In this document: in pieces, positions 8,438 through 18,198 of the stretch
Layout of the letters: every line of letters begins with the position of its first letter
Numbering within the stretch: position 1 is the first letter of the stretch
NCBI RefSeq assembly: GCF_019303495.1
Contig: NZ_JAEVFI010000001.1
Coordinates: forward strand, 248,001 to 312,000
DNA from: Streptomyces sp. JJ66
GTDB taxonomy: Bacteria; Actinomycetota; Actinomycetes; Streptomycetales; Streptomycetaceae
Length of the DNA stretch: 64,000 bases
Reading direction: 5' to 3'
Notes under the pieces: model-generated
What the model saw: the letters and a program-made list of their open reading frames with translations, nothing else
Databases searched by the model: none
Told to the model about the DNA's origin: nothing
Program-made: the position numbers and the translations under genes

Positions 8438-11400
8438 TCAGCCCTTCCCGTCCGTCAGGGCGCCCAGCTGATTCAGCAGGTCGTCCAGGCCCGCCTCGGT
8501 GCGTGCCACCGACAGGATGGGGCCCGGTGCGCCGACGGTGGCCGCGTCGCCCTGCCGCTCGACAAGCCCGGCCAGGCGCGCGACGGTCCGGTTCTCGAAC
8601 AGCGCCCGGACGGCGATCTCGGCGCCGAGCGCCTCCCGGACCCGGTGGGTGACCATGGTGGCCAGCAGGGAGTGGCCGCCCAGGGCGAAGAAGTCGTCGT
8701 TCAGGCCGACCCGGTCAACGCCGAGGACCTCCTCCCAGATCGCCGCGAGAGTCTTCTCCACCTCGGTGGCCGGGGCCACGTACGGCTCGTCCGCGTCCCC
8801 CTCGGCCGGCGGGGCTGGAGGAAGCGCCGCGAAGTCGGTCTTCCCGTTGGGAAGCAGCGGGAGGGCGTCGAGCCGGACAAGGGCCGCGGGCACCATGTGG
8901 TCCGGCAGCACTTCACCCACGTGCTCGCGCAGCGCACGAGCGGTCGGTGCGGGGCCCTCGGCCGGGATCCAGTGGGCGACCAGGCGGAGTTCCGTGCCTT
9001 CGGCGCCGTCGTCTCCGTCCGGGGCTTCGGCTCGGACCACGCAGTCGGCGACTCCGGGGTGCTCGCGCAGCCGGGCCTCCACCTCCGCGGGTTCCACCCG
9101 GAAGCCGCGGATCTGGATCTGGCGGTCGGCACGGCCACAGAAGCGGACGGTGCCGTCGGGCTGGTAGCGGCCCAGGTCCCCGGTGCGGAACCAGCGGTCC
9201 TCCGGCTCCCCGGTGACCGGGCTGGTCAGGAAGCGGGCGGCGGTCAGCCCGGGGTCCGTGGGGTAGCCGGCGGACAGGTGCGGGGAACGGATGTGGATCT
9301 CGGCGAGTTCGCCCACGCCGGCCTGTTCGCCTGCGGCGTTGAGCAGGACCAGCTGGGAACCGGGGGTGCCCGGGCCGAGCGGGATCTCGACCGCCGGTCC
9401 TCCGACCGGTACGTGGTAGGCGCTCATCACCTGGGGCGTCTCGGTCGTGCCGTAGAAGTTGACGCAGCGCACACCGGGGTTGAGCGACCGGGCCAGGGCG
9501 ACGTGATGACCGCGCAGCCGGTCACCGCCGAAGAACAGGTACCGCAGGCCGGGGACGGTGCGCGCGGCGGTCCGACCGCCCAGCAGGTACTCCAGGGTGG
9601 CCGGGGTGAGGTTGGCCAGGGTAACGCCGCGCTCCTCGGCCCACTCGGCGAACCGGCCGGGCAGCGAGGCATGGTCGGGAACGCAGACGGTGGCGCCGAG
9701 GGCAAGCGGCACAAGGATGTCGCGCAGCATCGGGTCGTGGCCGGGGGCCGAGAGCAGTGCAAAGCGGTCGTCAGCGGTGAGGCCGTAGGCATCCGCGAAC
9801 CAGTCCGTGAAGTGCGCGAGCGGGCCGTGGGTGCCGAGCACCGCCTTGGGGCGGCCGGTGGAGCCCGAGGTGAATGCCAGGTAGGCGGGCGAGTTCGGGC
9901 CGAGTTCGGTGACCGGCGGCCCGACGGGCCGCCGGTCAGCCTCTTCCCGACCGGGCGGCGCGGGCCAGGAGACGGCGGTGGCGCGCACCGCTTCCAGCAG
10001 TTCGGTCGGGGCCTCGGCCCCGCCGGTGCACACCAGGCCGCGAGGAGCGGCGAGGGCCGCCTGTCCGGTGACGCGGGCGGCGGGTTCTGCTGTGTCCAGG
10101 ACCAGGAAGACGGCCCCTGCGGCGAGGGTGGCGAGCATGGCGCAGGCAAGTTCGGCACCGCGCGGTCCGTACAGGGCCACCACGTCGCCCGGTGCGATCC
10201 CGTCGGCCCGCAGCCGGTGCGCCAGCGAGTGGGCGCCTCGGGCGAGTTCCCCGTAGGTCCAGGAGCCGTCCCGCTCTTCGACGGCGATGCGGTCCGGCGT
10301 GGTGCGTGCCCGCTCGGCGAACGCCTCGGGGAGGCTCTCGTTCCAGGTGACCGCGAGCGGCAGGGAGGGGTTCGGCAGCACCGCGCGAGCCCGTTCCGTG
10401 ACCAGGCTGTACGAGGAGATGGTGCGGCCGGGGTCGGCCGCGATCTGCGCGGCCAGGGCGACGTAGGCCTCGAGCAGATGCTCCGCCCGCTCTTCGGTGA
10501 ACAGGTCGGCGTTGTGCACAAGGGTGAGCGCGCGGCCGTCGAGACCCGCGTAGAGGGTGAGGTCGAACTTGGCGCCGGCATCGGGTACGTGCAGGAACCG
10601 TGCGGTCAAGCCGGGCAGCTCCAGGCGCTGCTCGACGAACGGAACCATGTTGAAGAAGACCTGGAAGATCGGCGTGCGGTCGAGCCGTCGCTTGGGCTGG
10701 AGGTCGATCAGGATGCGTTCGAACGGCAGGTCGCGGTCGGCGTAGGCGTCGTAGGCGGTGTCCCGTACCTGCCCGAGCAGATCGCGGAAGGCGGGGTCGC
10801 CGGAGAGGTCACTGCGCAGGGCCAGGGTGTTGACGAAGCAGCCGACGAGCGGTTCGATCTCGGACCGTGTGCGGCCAGCCTCCGGGATGCCGACGATGAG
10901 GTCGTCCTGGGCGCTGAGGCGATGCAGCAGCACCTTGAAGGCTGTGAGCATGACGGTGAACAAGGTGGCCCCGGACTCCTGCGCGATCCGCCGCAGACCC
11001 TCGGCGGTCTCCGGGGGGACGATGCGCTCGGCGCGGCCCGCGCGGAAGGTTCGGACGGCTGGGCGGGGCACGTCCAGCGGCAGGGCGAGGTCCGGGAGCT
11101 CGCCACCCAGCCGCTCGCGCCAGCGGCCGAGCTGGGCGGCGCACTCCTCACCGTCCAACCACTGGGTGTGCCAGGCGGCGTAGTCCCCGTACTGGATGGG
11201 CAGGGACGGGAGGTCAGCCGGGCGATCTTCGGTCAGTGCCCGGTAGTGCGCCGCGAGTTCGTTCGCCAGGACGGACACCGACCACCCGTCGGCGACGATG
11301 TGGTGCAGGGTGAGCAGCAGGATGTGCTCGTCCTCACCGGTCCGCAGCAGGGTGGTGCGCATGAGCCTGTCCCGGGCCAGGTCGAACGGGGCGGTGGCCT

Positions 11401-11914
11401 CCGTCTCGGAGCGCCGCTCCACCTCGGCGGCACGCTCCGCATCCGGCAGGTCGCGCAGGTCGTGCCGGACCAGCGGGACGTGCCGCTCGGCATGGACACG
11501 CTGGCGGGGGCGGCCTCCGACATCCTCAAAAGAGGTGCGCAGCACCTCGTGCCGGGCCGTGATCCGATTGACGGCCCGCTCCAGCAGCTCGGGGTCCAGA
11601 GTTCCGGTCAGGCGGACGGCCGCGGGCATGTGGTAAGTGGGGTTGCCCGGTTCCATCCGGTCGAGCAACCACAGCCGCTCCTGGACCGGGGAGGCGGGGA
11701 GGGTGCCGTCCGCGGTGCGCGGCACCGGCTGCGGACCGTCGGTGGTGGCGCCCGCTGTCAGGAAGGCGATCAGCTCACCCTTGTGTGCGGTGATCCCGGC
11801 GCGCAGCTCCTCGGAGAGACCTCCGGAGGGTGCGCTGTAGCGCAGTCTTCCGTCCTCCACCCGCAGGTGGACGTCCTGCTCACGCAGACGGGCCAGCAGA
11901 TCGATCAGCGACAT
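8438..11914 (-). CDS. NRPS module: TubC dock-C-A-T
   Basis: 1158 aa. Residues 1-55 (MSLIDLLARLREQDVHL...) match the TubC-type N-terminal docking domain that receives an upstream megasynthase. A condensation domain with intact HHIVADG (His204-His205...Gly210) follows, then an adenylation domain (A3 FTSGSTGRPK, A8 GRADRQIQIRGFRVE, A10 NGKTDF) and a carrier domain (GGHS, Ser1082). The A4 region reads HDPMLRDILVPL and A5 reads NFYGTTETPQ, an A-domain subgroup resembling Lys2-type reductases; the hand-aligned code is about D-P-R-A-F-G-F-Q-V-K with no confident substrate. The tail LDDLLNQLGAL resembles short C-terminal docking helices. The ATG at 11914 (AGGAG 11 nt upstream) is preferred over an in-frame GTG 12 nt earlier. 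It lies 15 nt after the LanB-like gene. Confidence 0.92.
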   Translation of the reverse strand: MSLIDLLARLREQDVHLRVEDGRLRYSAPSGGLSEELRAGITAHKGELIAFLTAGATTDGPQPVPRTADGTLPASPVQERLWLLDRMEPGNPTYHMPAAVRLTGTLDPELLERAVNRITARHEVLRTSFEDVGGRPRQRVHAERHVPLVRHDLRDLPDAERAAEVERRSETEATAPFDLARDRLMRTTLLRTGEDEHILLLTLHHIVADGWSVSVLANELAAHYRALTEDRPADLPSLPIQYGDYAAWHTQWLDGEECAAQLGRWRERLGGELPDLALPLDVPRPAVRTFRAGRAERIVPPETAEGLRRIAQESGATLFTVMLTAFKVLLHRLSAQDDLIVGIPEAGRTRSEIEPLVGCFVNTLALRSDLSGDPAFRDLLGQVRDTAYDAYADRDLPFERILIDLQPKRRLDRTPIFQVFFNMVPFVEQRLELPGLTARFLHVPDAGAKFDLTLYAGLDGRALTLVHNADLFTEERAEHLLEAYVALAAQIAADPGRTISSYSLVTERARAVLPNPSLPLAVTWNESLPEAFAERARTTPDRIAVEERDGSWTYGELARGAHSLAHRLRADGIAPGDVVALYGPRGAELACAMLATLAAGAVFLVLDTAEPAARVTGQAALAAPRGLVCTGGAEAPTELLEAVRATAVSWPAPPGREEADRRPVGPPVTELGPNSPAYLAFTSGSTGRPKAVLGTHGPLAHFTDWFADAYGLTADDRFALLSAPGHDPMLRDILVPLALGATVCVPDHASLPGRFAEWAEERGVTLANLTPATLEYLLGGRTAARTVPGLRYLFFGGDRLRGHHVALARSLNPGVRCVNFYGTTETPQVMSAYHVPVGGPAVEIPLGPGTPGSQLVLLNAAGEQAGVGELAEIHIRSPHLSAGYPTDPGLTAARFLTSPVTGEPEDRWFRTGDLGRYQPDGTVRFCGRADRQIQIRGFRVEPAEVEARLREHPGVADCVVRAEAPDGDDGAEGTELRLVAHWIPAEGPAPTARALREHVGEVLPDHMVPAALVRLDALPLLPNGKTDFAALPPAPPAEGDADEPYVAPATEVEKTLAAIWEEVLGVDRVGLNDDFFALGGHSLLATMVTHRVREALGAEIAVRALFENRTVARLAGLVERQGDAATVGAPGPILSVARTEAGLDDLLNQLGALTDGKG

Positions 11915-11929
11915 GGTGCGCCGCACTCC

Positions 11930-14431
11930 TTACTTGTCCACCGCGATGATGCGGAACTCGCTGGTGTATCCGAGTCTCTGACTGTCTCTCAGCCAGGTCT
12001 GCTCGGTGGTCGGAAGCATCTCGCCGACCGAGATGGTCAGGCTGTCCTCCGGCTGCTCGGGGGCACCGCGGACGACGTGGGCGAAGGCGTTGACGAACAG
12101 CGGGCTGTCCAGGTCGACATAGAACGGCTTGGTCTCGTGGGCGTCCTTGACAAAGACGAACCGGGGAACCGCGTGTTCGCGGGCCCAGGCACGTGCGGCC
12201 GTGAAGCGGGCCGCCTCGTCCTTCTCCCAGGCGAATGCGAGTTCAGCCGGGTGGAACCGCCAGGACTCGCGGCACACCACCAACTTGTCCACGGTCACCC
12301 GCGGGGTGTGCCTGCGGGCCGGCATCAGCTGGAACCGGTTGACCACCTTGAAGCCGATCGCCTCCGCGAGCAGTTCGACCAGGTCGAACTCCGGACCGTC
12401 GGTGCCGGCGCGGGCCACCACCCGGCCGTCGCGCAGGCCGATGCGGACCTCCGCGGCGTTGAGCGCGCGCGGGTGACCGGTCATCCAGGAGCCCTCGTCG
12501 CCGAGCAGCAGGTGGTAGTCCCGGTCGGTGAACAGACAGGTGGAGGTGCGGGTGGAGTAGAGCCATTCCTTGGGCAGGACCGGTCGCACCCGGGGGACCT
12601 GCATGTCGGCCAGGGTCGCCCGCTCCAGCGCGTCCGGGTCCGGATGCTGGTCCACGAAGAGCAGGTTGCGCAGGGTGTTGACGCCGACGTGCAACTCACC
12701 CATGACCAGCTGGTAGTCGCCTGCGGCGACCGCCTCCTGCCCAGTGGCGGCGATCATCACGTCCGGCGCCTGGTAGCGGGCGCCGGCCCAACCCGGAGCC
12801 GCGGCCGCGAAGGTCCGGGCGACGAGCGGACGCAGCCGCTCCGAGGCGAACGTGACGCTGCGGCCCTCCAGGGGGCCGAGCACGGTGCCCCAGCGCTCCT
12901 GTAGTTCGGACACGGCACGGTCGACGATCCGCTGGTCCGGGCCGAGGACAGCTGACTGGACGTGGGGCAGGATGTCGGTCAGCCGGAGTTCCGCGTCCGG
13001 ACGCCCGGCGATCAGCAGGTCGTACGCGTGCCGGAACTCCTTGCGGTACCCCTCGGCGACACACGCGGTCAGCCAGCGGGCGGAGTCCAGTATCAGGGAG
13101 AGCGGGCGGCCCAGTTCGGCGAGCAGCTCGGGACCCATCTCGACCCGGTCGGCACGCCGACAGTCCTCGTACACCAGGGTGCGGGCGCCGTAGGTCTCGC
13201 CGTGTGCCCGGGTGGCCGCGGTGCCGGTCAGCTCGGTGAAGTCGGTCTCCAGGTCGGCGAGGGCCCGCTCCAGTTCGTCGGGCTTGCCGGCCGCGGCCGC
13301 TACCCGGTCCCGGGCGGCGGTGAGACGGTTCAGCCGGGCGAGGACGTCGGCGCGCAGGGCGGGATCGCCGATCCGCTCCAGCTGCTCGCGCAGCGCCAGC
13401 TCGGGGCGGGGCTGCAAGGGCAGTGCAAGATCCCAGGCGATGAGTCCGGTGGCTTGCAGGGATTCCAGCAGGGCCAGCCCCTCGGTCTCGCCGAGTCCCA
13501 GTTCCTCGGCGACGTCCACACCGGTACGGCCGCCGTCGCACAGCGCGAGGACGGAACGCAGCACCGCGGCCTTCGCGGAGGGCAGCTCAACGGTGCGGCC
13601 GGGCAGGCGGAGAGTGGTGCCCTCCAGGCTGGCGGTCGGCAGCCGACGGGGCGGGAACCAGCGGCGCAGCTCGGCCCCGGTACCCAGGGAGCGCACCAGG
13701 GCGTCCAGGCACCACTGCTCGAAGTACACCTCACGGCGGGCCACCAGCGAGTTGCCGGGGGCGACGGTGAGAGGTGCCCCCTCAGGAACGGCCTCCGCCC
13801 AGCCGACCGGTCCGAAGAACCCAATGGAGTCGTTCTTGACCGTGTAGCGCTGCAGGTATCCGGCGACCAGGGCTTCGTGCTCGCGACGGCGGGAGTTGCG
13901 CCGTCCGTCGCCGCCGACCTTGCGCACGCCGTCGGTGTATGCCTTGCGGTTCTGCCAGAGGACGGCCTCGCGGAAGCGGGGCTCGGCGGCGGTGCGGTCG
14001 AGGACGGCGGACAGCCGGGCGAGGTCCTCGGCGAAGGCCTTGTCCAGGTCGCGTTCCGCATCGGCGACTCGTGCCTCGGCGGCGGCGAGCGCGCCCACTG
14101 CGGGCAGCGAGGCGCACTCGGGTCCGGGCAGGCCGCCCTTGTTCAGCCGGCTGATCGCACGCAGCAACGGACGCCGGCGGGTGATGTCACCCCATGCGCC
14201 GACGGCGCGCAGGGTGTCGAGTTCCGTGCGGAGCGCCTCCACCGCGGTGGCCCGGGCGGCCGCCGCCGCAGCACGGGCCTCCAGCAGCCGGTCGGCGGCC
14301 GCGGCTCCGCCTGGCGCGGCCAGGTCGAGCACCTGGCCGGCCGGAAAGCCGGTGCCGCGCAGGCCCATGGTCCGCCAGATCCGCCACTCGCCGGACGGAA
14401 GGGGGACCAGGTGGCCGGCGAAGTCGGTCAC
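11930..14431 (-). CDS. lantibiotic dehydratase (LanB/PEARL)-like protein
   Basis: 833 aa. Family signatures include YTVKNDSIGFFGPVGW (residues ~197-211) and a YGARTLVYEDCRRAD ... LGRPLSLILDSARWL block in the centre, characteristic of the N-terminal (glutamylation) region of LanB dehydratases and of standalone small LanB proteins. Full LanBs use glutamyl-tRNA to dehydrate Ser/Thr; the related PEARLs (TglB, Amm enzymes) add amino acids from aminoacyl-tRNA to a peptide C-terminus. I see no SpaB_C elimination domain, so aminoacyl or glutamyl transfer rather than dehydration is the more likely chemistry. No precursor peptide gene is present nearby, so the substrate may be a carrier-bound or released NRPS peptide. 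The GTG at 14431 overlaps the preceding stop by 4 nt (GTGA) with AGGAAGG 6 nt upstream. Longer upstream readings of this frame are not coding. Confidence 0.82.
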   Translation of the reverse strand: MTDFAGHLVPLPSGEWRIWRTMGLRGTGFPAGQVLDLAAPGGAAAADRLLEARAAAAAARATAVEALRTELDTLRAVGAWGDITRRRPLLRAISRLNKGGLPGPECASLPAVGALAAAEARVADAERDLDKAFAEDLARLSAVLDRTAAEPRFREAVLWQNRKAYTDGVRKVGGDGRRNSRRREHEALVAGYLQRYTVKNDSIGFFGPVGWAEAVPEGAPLTVAPGNSLVARREVYFEQWCLDALVRSLGTGAELRRWFPPRRLPTASLEGTTLRLPGRTVELPSAKAAVLRSVLALCDGGRTGVDVAEELGLGETEGLALLESLQATGLIAWDLALPLQPRPELALREQLERIGDPALRADVLARLNRLTAARDRVAAAAGKPDELERALADLETDFTELTGTAATRAHGETYGARTLVYEDCRRADRVEMGPELLAELGRPLSLILDSARWLTACVAEGYRKEFRHAYDLLIAGRPDAELRLTDILPHVQSAVLGPDQRIVDRAVSELQERWGTVLGPLEGRSVTFASERLRPLVARTFAAAAPGWAGARYQAPDVMIAATGQEAVAAGDYQLVMGELHVGVNTLRNLLFVDQHPDPDALERATLADMQVPRVRPVLPKEWLYSTRTSTCLFTDRDYHLLLGDEGSWMTGHPRALNAAEVRIGLRDGRVVARAGTDGPEFDLVELLAEAIGFKVVNRFQLMPARRHTPRVTVDKLVVCRESWRFHPAELAFAWEKDEAARFTAARAWAREHAVPRFVFVKDAHETKPFYVDLDSPLFVNAFAHVVRGAPEQPEDSLTISVGEMLPTTEQTWLRDSQRLGYTSEFRIIAVDK

Positions 14432-17400
14432 AGTTCGCCTTCCTCTCGGCCGGCGTCGGCGGAGGCCGCGCCTTCCTTGGCCCACAGCAGCGCGTCGATG
14501 ATCGCCGCTCCCTGTGCGACGGTGCGGGTCTGCATCACGCTGCGGACGGGCACGTCCACGCCGAGGGCGTCGCGGACACCCGAGATGAGCTGGACGGCGA
14601 GCAGCGAGTGGCCGCCCAGCTCGAAGAAGTCGTCCTCGACGCCAACGGGTTCGACCCCGAGCACCTCGGACCAGATCTTCGCCAGTATGCGCTCGGTGTC
14701 GGTGCGGGGTGCCACGTAGCGGGTCAGGGCGTCCTCCTCGTTTCCGGCGTCGCGTGTCGCGCGCCGTGCCAGCAGTTCGGCCGGGCAGAGCTCGGCGACG
14801 GGAGTGTCGGGCCGTTCCAGGAGGTCGTCCAGGACGGTCCGGTAGTGCGCGGCCAGCCGCTCCGCGGTGGACTCGGTGAAGATGTCGCTGCTGTATTCCA
14901 GGGCCGCGTGCAACTCGGGCCCCGCGTCCACGACGGTGAGCATCAGCTCGTACTGGGCTGTGCGGTGCGGCAGCGGGTACGGGGTCAGGCGCAGCCTTCC
15001 CCACGAGGTGGCGGCCCCGGTGTCCATACCGAGGACAAAGCCGGCCGTCTCCGCGTGCGCATGCGGCCGCTGTAGCACGAACACCGCCTGGAAGAGCGGG
15101 TTGCGACCGGGCTCGCGCCGGGGCTGGACCGTCTCCAGGACCAGGGAGATCGGACAGGCCTGGTGGTCCAGGGCGGACAGCACCGTCTGGTGCAGCCTTC
15201 CGGTGAAAGCGCGGGGCGTCACACCCTCCTCGAAGCTGCCGCGGACGGCCACCATGTTGGTGAAGTAGCCGACGACGTCCTCTGCGCCCTTGGCACCGCG
15301 GTTCGCGGCGGCGGTGCCGACCACCAGTTCCGGACTTCCACTCGCGTGATGCAGAGCGATCTGGAAGGCGGCCAGCAGGACCGTGTAGAGCGTGGTCCCG
15401 GTCTCCTTGGCGAAGGCGCGGACACGCGCGGTCCGCCCTGCGTCGACGCGGAACGGAACGCGGCCGCCACGGTAGCTGGGGGTCGCCGGGTGCGGCGCGT
15501 CCAGCGGGAGGTCGAGGAGCGGCTGTGGGCCGGCGAGTTCCTGACGCCAGTAGTCCAGCATGGCCCGGCCGGTGGGTCCGGCCAGCAGCCGCCGCTCCCG
15601 GCGGACCTGGTCGGCGTAGCGACCGGCCGGGGCTTCCGGCGCCGGAGTGGTGCCGGCGGCCAGGGCCGTGTATCCGCGGCCCAGCTCGGCGGTGAGGTTG
15701 ACCACCGACCACAGGTCGGCGGCGATGTGGTGGACCGTCAGCAACAGGACGTGCCGGTCCCCGGCCCTGACCAGCAGGTCGGCCCGGAACACCGGGTCGT
15801 GCTCCAGGTCGAACGGGCGGTGGGCGAGAGCGAAGGCCCGCTCGGCGAGTTGTTCCGCTCCGTCCGCCCGGGCGTCCGTCACGTGCAGCTCGACCGGGTC
15901 ATCGGCGCGGAAGGGCACAATCTCGCCCTCGGTCACCCGGTAGCGGGTGCGCAGTATCTCGTGCCGTTCGGACACCTGGCGGAGGGCCGCGCGCAGCGCG
16001 TCGGTGTCCAGCGGCCCGGCCAGTTCCACGGCGACCGGGATGTTGTAGGCGGAGGCGCCCGGTGACTGCTGCTGCACGTGCCAGATCGAACGCTGCCCGA
16101 GGGTTGTCCCCGGCCCGTCGGATTCGGCGGCCGGGGCGGCCACGGTTCCCGAAGCGGCTCCGCTCTCCGCGCCGGTCGCGGGGTCCGTCACGAGGGTCGC
16201 CTCGGCAGCCAGGGCGGCGAGGTCCGCGCCGCCCAGCATCCGGCTCAGCGGTAGTTCGACGCCAAGGTCTTCGCGGATCCGGTTGACGAGCAGGACCGCG
16301 GCCAGCGAGTCGATGCCCAGGCTGGTAAGCGGCACCCCGGTGGTGGCGACCTGTTCCGTGGTGCCGCCGAGGGCGTCGGCGATCCGCCGCCGCAGCACCT
16401 CCAGAACAAGCGCCGTGCGCCCGGCCGAGTCCAGGGCGGCCACCTCGGCCGGGCCGGGCTCGGTCGAGGCGGCGGCCGTCCCGGCAGTCCCACCGCCAAG
16501 CGGTTCGAACCCCCCGGCCGCATGACGCTGGCGGCTCAGCGAGCGCTGGATCTTGCCGCTTGTGGTCTTGGGGATCGCACCGGGCTTGAGCAGGAGCACC
16601 TCGTGGACGGCGACATCGCACCTGTCCATCACAGCGGCACGCACGGCCGCCGTGGCCTCCGCCACATCGATCGTGGCCAGCGCACGGCCCTCGACCTCCT
16701 GGAGCACCACAAGCACCTGCTCGCCGTCGTGCTCGGCGGCCACGGCCGCGCCGCATCCGGAACGGAAGGAGGGGTGGGCCGCCTCGACCGCGAGTTCGAT
16801 GTCAGTGGGATAGAAGTTGCGGCCGCGGACGATGATCAGGTCCTTGTGGCGTCCCGTTACAAACAGTTCGCCGCCGGCGAGGAAGCCGAGGTCCCCGGTG
16901 CGCAACCAGGTGCGCCCGTCCGCGTTGTCCTGTCCGGCGGGCCGGGCGGCAAAAGCCTCCCCGGTGGCAGCCGGGTTGTCCCAGTACCCCTGGGCGACGC
17001 TCGGCCCGTGCACCCAGATCTCACCGATCCGGCGTTCGGGCAGCGGTTCCCGGGTACCGGGCTCGACGATCAGCACCTGCTGATCGGCGGCGGGCCGACC
17101 GGTGCCGACCAGCTGTCGGGCCGGTCTGTCCGGGCCAGGCTCGTCGGCCCGGCCCGACTCCAGGCCGGCGGCGTCCACCGCGAGCACCGTCGGTTCGGCG
17201 GCCGCCGTGGCGCCGGTGACAAACAGGGTGGCCTCCGCCATGCCGTAGCAGGGCAGGAAGCTGCTGCGGCGGAACCCGCAGTCCCCGAATGCCTCTTCGA
17301 AAGCGTCCAGGGTAGACGCCCGGATGGGTTCGGCGCCGTTGAACGCAACCCGCCAGGTGCTGAGGTCTAGTTCCGCGCGATCGGCGTCGGTGGCGAGCCG

Positions 17401-18198
17401 GGCGCACATCTCGTAGGCGAAGTTGGGGCCACCGCTGAGCTGGGCCCCCTCGGTGGAGACGGCCCGCAGCCACCCCAACGGGCGGCGGAGGAAGCTCATG
17501 GAGGACATGAGGGTGACCGGGAAGCCGGCGTACAGGGGGGTGAGGATGCCGCCGATCAGGCCCATGTCGTGGTACGGCGGCAGCCACACGACCGCGCTGG
17601 TGTCCTCGTCGCAGCCGAACGCGTCCCCGATCATGGCGAGGTTGTGCAGCAGGTTGCCGTGGCTGAGGACCACGCCCTTGGGCGCCGCGGTCGATCCCGA
17701 GGTGTACTGCAGGAAGGCCGGGCTCCCGGCGTCCGGCAGCTGCCCGGCCCACCGGTTGGCGAGTCTGGCGTCCAGGCCGTCGGTGGCCTCCGCGCGCAGA
17801 GCGTCCAGGCCAAGGCCGGCGCCGTCGCGACCGAGCAGATCGAGCACCGGGGACACGGTGAGGGCGAACCCGGCTCGGGCGTCGGTGGCGATCGAGCCGA
17901 GCCGGGAGGCGTTGCGCACGGAGCGCGGCGGATAGACCGGGACCGGGACCACACGGGCGTACAGGGCGCCGAAGAAGGCCCTGATGTAGTCGAGGCCCGG
18001 CGGGTACAGCAGCAACGCACGGTCGGTGGCCTTGGCGCCCCGCTCGCGCAGCAGCCCGGCCACCGCCCGGGCGTCCCGGTCCAGTTCGGCGTAGCTGATG
18101 GTCTCCGCGGAGTCGTCGTCCCCGAGGAAGCGGTAGGCGGTGCGGTCCGGTGCCGCTTCGGCCCGGACGCGCAGTAGCTCGACGAGAGTCAGGGTCAT
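14428..18198 (-). CDS. lipo-initiation protein: fatty acyl-AMP ligase-ACP-C-T
   Basis: 1256 aa. Residues 1-560 are a fatty acyl-AMP ligase (TSGSTAAPKGV at 166-176, NGAEPI at 287-292, RNFYPTDIE near 460). An acyl carrier domain follows with LGIDSL (Ser631), then a condensation domain with HHIAADL (His823-His824, Gly replaced by Leu829) and a C-terminal carrier domain (GGHS, Ser1198). The FAAL would load a fatty acid onto the ACP and the C domain would acylate the first amino acid on the terminal T. No adenylation domain serves that T in cis, so it must be charged in trans. FAAL-ACP-C-T starters are known from lipopeptides and from leader-peptide pathways such as naphthyridinomycin. The ATG at 18198 overlaps the acyl-CoA ligase stop by 4 nt; its own stop overlaps the LanB-like start by 4 nt. 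Confidence 0.93.
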   Translation of the reverse strand: MTLTLVELLRVRAEAAPDRTAYRFLGDDDSAETISYAELDRDARAVAGLLRERGAKATDRALLLYPPGLDYIRAFFGALYARVVPVPVYPPRSVRNASRLGSIATDARAGFALTVSPVLDLLGRDGAGLGLDALRAEATDGLDARLANRWAGQLPDAGSPAFLQYTSGSTAAPKGVVLSHGNLLHNLAMIGDAFGCDEDTSAVVWLPPYHDMGLIGGILTPLYAGFPVTLMSSMSFLRRPLGWLRAVSTEGAQLSGGPNFAYEMCARLATDADRAELDLSTWRVAFNGAEPIRASTLDAFEEAFGDCGFRRSSFLPCYGMAEATLFVTGATAAAEPTVLAVDAAGLESGRADEPGPDRPARQLVGTGRPAADQQVLIVEPGTREPLPERRIGEIWVHGPSVAQGYWDNPAATGEAFAARPAGQDNADGRTWLRTGDLGFLAGGELFVTGRHKDLIIVRGRNFYPTDIELAVEAAHPSFRSGCGAAVAAEHDGEQVLVVLQEVEGRALATIDVAEATAAVRAAVMDRCDVAVHEVLLLKPGAIPKTTSGKIQRSLSRQRHAAGGFEPLGGGTAGTAAASTEPGPAEVAALDSAGRTALVLEVLRRRIADALGGTTEQVATTGVPLTSLGIDSLAAVLLVNRIREDLGVELPLSRMLGGADLAALAAEATLVTDPATGAESGAASGTVAAPAAESDGPGTTLGQRSIWHVQQQSPGASAYNIPVAVELAGPLDTDALRAALRQVSERHEILRTRYRVTEGEIVPFRADDPVELHVTDARADGAEQLAERAFALAHRPFDLEHDPVFRADLLVRAGDRHVLLLTVHHIAADLWSVVNLTAELGRGYTALAAGTTPAPEAPAGRYADQVRRERRLLAGPTGRAMLDYWRQELAGPQPLLDLPLDAPHPATPSYRGGRVPFRVDAGRTARVRAFAKETGTTLYTVLLAAFQIALHHASGSPELVVGTAAANRGAKGAEDVVGYFTNMVAVRGSFEEGVTPRAFTGRLHQTVLSALDHQACPISLVLETVQPRREPGRNPLFQAVFVLQRPHAHAETAGFVLGMDTGAATSWGRLRLTPYPLPHRTAQYELMLTVVDAGPELHAALEYSSDIFTESTAERLAAHYRTVLDDLLERPDTPVAELCPAELLARRATRDAGNEEDALTRYVAPRTDTERILAKIWSEVLGVEPVGVEDDFFELGGHSLLAVQLISGVRDALGVDVPVRSVMQTRTVAQGAAIIDALLWAKEGAASADAGREEGEL

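Noticed and set aside
7352..12904. Very long plus-strand open frame of 1850 codons.
   Set aside because: It is antisense to three clear minus-strand genes (C*-A*, C-A-T, LanB-like), its translation is low-complexity Gly/Arg/Gln-rich with no motifs, and such frames are expected opposite high-GC3 genes.
11930..14431. A lanthipeptide or thiopeptide cluster.
   Set aside because: No cyclase, no YcaO, no precursor peptide and no protease are seen; the LanB-like gene is embedded in NRPS genes.
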